Made by a program: the position numbers and the translations under genes. Below the pieces are notes generated by a model that was given only the letters and a program-made list of their open reading frames with translations, made no database searches and was not told the DNA's origin. Below, piece after piece: positions 61,545 through 64,000 of a DNA stretch of 64,000 bases (position 1 is its first letter; each line of letters starts with the position of its first letter). The stretch comes from Apostichopus japonicus (lineage: Eukaryota > Echinodermata > Holothuroidea > Aspidochirotida > Stichopodidae), in the NCBI RefSeq assembly GCF_037975245.1, contig NC_092571.1, forward strand, positions 21,315,917-21,379,916. Reading direction: 5' to 3'.

Positions 61545-64000
61545 TGCAAAAGAGAGTCTCGATCATCAGCTCGCACAGTGCGCCAAGCCATCGCGCCACT
61601 GTATGGACTGAGATGTTAGGTGGATTAACTAATACTTACAGCTCCCCGTGTAGGCACTTGCTGTAAAAGATCGGCAAAAGACGTCATCACCCGGGGTTCG
61701 AACCACGGATGCAAAAGAGAGTCTCGATCATCAGCTCGCACAGTGCGCCAAGCCATCGCGCCACTGTATGGACTGAGATGTTAGGTGGATTAACTAATAC
61801 TTACAGCTCCCCGTGTAGGCACTTGCTGTAAAAGACGTCATCACCCGGGGTTCGAACCACGGATGCAAAAGAGAGTCTCGATCATCAGCTCGCACAGTGC
61901 GCCAAGCCATCGCGCCACTGTATGGACTGAGATGTTAGGTGGATTAACTAATACTTACAGCTCCCCGTGTAGGCACTTGCTGTAAAAGACGTCATCACCC
62001 GGGGTTCGAACCACGGATGCAAAAGAGAGTCTCGATCATCAGCTCGCACAGTGCGCCAAGCCATCGCGCCACTGTATGGACTGAGATGTTAGGTGGATTA
62101 ACTAATACTTACAGCTCCCCGTGTAGGCACTTGCTGTAAAAGACGTCATCACCCGGGGTTCGAACCACGGATGCAAAAGAGAGTCTCGATCATCAGCTCG
62201 CACAGTGCGCCAAGCCATCGCGCCACTGTATGGACTGAGATATTAGGTGGATTAACTAATACTTACAGCTCCCCGTGTAGGCACTTGCTGTAAAAGATCG
62301 GCAAAAGACGTCATCACCCGGGGTTCGAACCACGGATGCAAAAGAGAGTCTCGATCATCAGCTCGCACAGTGCGCCAAGCCATCGCGCCACTGTATGGAC
62401 TGAGATGTTAGGTGGATTAACTAATACTTACAGCTCCCCGTGTAGGCACTTGCTGTAAAAGACGTCATCACCCGGGGTTCGAACCACGGATGCAAAAGAG
62501 AGTCTCGATCATCAGCTCGCACAGTGCGCCAAGCCATCGCGCCACTGTATGGACTGTGATGTTAGGTGGATTAACTAATACTTACAGCTCCCCGTGTAGG
62601 CACTTGCTGTAAAAGACGTCATCACCCGGGGTTCGAACCACGGATGCAAAAGAGAGTCTCGATCATCAGCTCGCACAGTGCGCCAAGCCATCGCGCCACT
62701 GTATGGACTGAGATATTAGGTGGATTAACTAATACTTACAGCTCCCCGTGTAGGCACTTGCTGTAAAAGATCGGCAAAAGACGTCATCACCCGGGGTTCG
62801 AACCACGGATGCAAAAGAGAGTCTCGATCATCAGCTCGCACAGTGCGCCAAGCCATCGCGCCACTGTATGGACTGAGATGTTAGGTGGATTAACTAATAC
62901 TTACAGCTCCCCGTGTAGGCACTTGCTGTAAAAGACGTCATCACCCGGGGTTCGAACCACGGATGCAAAAGAGAGTCTCGATCATCAGCTCGCACAGTGC
63001 GCCAAGCCATCGCGCCACTGTATGGACTGAGATGTTAGGTGGATTAACTAATACTTACAGCTCCCCGTGTAGGCACTTGCTGTAAAAGACGTCATCACCC
63101 GGGGTTCGAACCACGGATGCAAAAGAGAGTCTCGATCATCAGCTCGCACAGTGCGCCAAGCCATCGCGCCACTGTATGGACTGAGATATTAGGTGGATTA
63201 ACTAATACTTACAGCTCCCCGTGTAGGCACTTGCTGTAAAAGACGTCATCACCCGGGGTTCGAACCACGGATGCAAAAGAGAGTCTCGATCATCAGCTCG
63301 CACAGTGCGCCAAGCCATCGCGCCACTGTATGGACTGAGATGTTAGGTGGATTAACTAATACTTACAGCTCCCCGTGTAGGCACTTGCTGTAAAAGACGT
63401 CATCACCCGGGGTTCGAACCACGGATGCAAAAGAGAGTCTCGATCATCAGCTCGCACAGTGCGCCAAGCCATCGCGCCACTGTATGGACTGAGATGTTAG
63501 GTGGATTAACTAATACTTACAGCTCCCCGTGTAGGCACTTGCTGTAAAAGACGTCATCACCCGGGGTTCGAACCACGGATGCAAAAGAGAGTCTCGATCA
63601 TCAGCTCGCACAGTGCGCCAAGCCATCGCGCCACTGTATGGACTGAGATGTTAGGTGGATTAACTAATACTTACAGCTCCCCGTGTAGGCACTTGCTGTA
63701 AAAGACGTCATCACCCGGGGTTCGAACCACGGATGCAAAAGAGAGTCTCGATCATCAGCTCGCACAGTGCGCCAAGCCATCGCGCCACTGTATGGACTGA
63801 GATATTAGGTGGATTAACTAATACTTACAGCTCCCCGTGTAGGCACTTGCTGTAAAAGATCGGCAAAAGACGTCATCACCCGGGGTTCGAACCACGGATG
63901 CAAAAGAGAGTCTCGATCATCAGCTCGCACAGTGCGCCAAGCCATCGCGCCACTGTATGGACTGAGATGTTAGGTGGATTAACTAATACTTACAGCTCCC

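Larger units (their letters stand above)
14443..64000 (-). repeat. Satellite array E: inverted higher-order array of 165-bp (L) and 154-bp (S) monomers
   Basis: The whole remaining 49.6 kb is the reverse complement of the same satellite. By arithmetic it holds about 316 monomers, of which I count about 86 with the 11-bp block. Short monomers are 154 bp (for example starts at 14443 and 14597) and long ones 165 bp (15059-15223). Relative to L, S lacks ATCGGCAAAAG and reads GAGATGTT in place of GAGATATT. L monomers recur at quantised distances of 319, 473, 627, 781 or 935 bases, meaning one L plus one to five S; 627 and 473 dominate, especially from about 35 to 50 kb. Point differences are rare and scattered. 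The array continues past the window end. No gene, non-satellite insertion or other element was seen in it. Confidence 0.97.

Noticed and set aside
1-64000. CRISPR-like array
   Set aside because: The units are contiguous 154/165-bp tandem repeats with no unique spacers and no cas genes; the SINE and microsatellite indicate a eukaryote.

Overview
This window is essentially pure repetitive DNA and holds no protein-coding gene I can support. It is a tandem satellite of one tRNA-like monomer, interrupted once by a tRNA-derived SINE and once by a 100-base run of N. Megabase-style tandem arrays, a SINE with split RNA polymerase III promoter boxes and a tetranucleotide tail, and higher-order repeat structure all point to a eukaryotic, probably metazoan, chromosome (heterochromatin, possibly centromeric or sex-chromosomal). 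I cannot name the species. The array runs off both ends of the window.

Layout. (A) 1-10754: about 65 head-to-tail monomers of 165 bp on the + strand. The first 56 (1-9240) are nearly identical, with one base change seen. (B) 10755-11072: a SINE-like insertion with perfect A and B boxes, a duplicated 5' end, a (TACA)16 tail and a probable 6-bp target-site duplication. (C) 11073-14342: about 20 more 165-bp + strand monomers, clearly more variable, with a recurring four-base haplotype. (D) 14343-14442: 100 N, a scaffolding gap. (E) 14443-64000: about 316 monomers of the same family in the opposite orientation. These are organised as a higher-order repeat of one long 165-bp monomer (L) followed by one to five short 154-bp monomers (S), most often three (627 bp) or two (473 bp).

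Monomer biology. Each monomer keeps a perfect Pol III B-box, a near-consensus A-box, and a D-arm-like hairpin that extends to nine base pairs with one bulge. It has lost a tRNA acceptor stem, so it is a tRNA relic and not a working tRNA gene. S differs from L by an 11-bp deletion between short direct repeats and by one linked A-to-G change. L, S and both reciprocal recombinants occur, so the array has been reshuffled by unequal exchange or gene conversion. Rare private variants recur at fixed positions within the higher-order unit several kilobases apart, which reveals a second level of block amplification. The orientation switch coincides with the gap, so it may be a real inversion or a misoriented contig.
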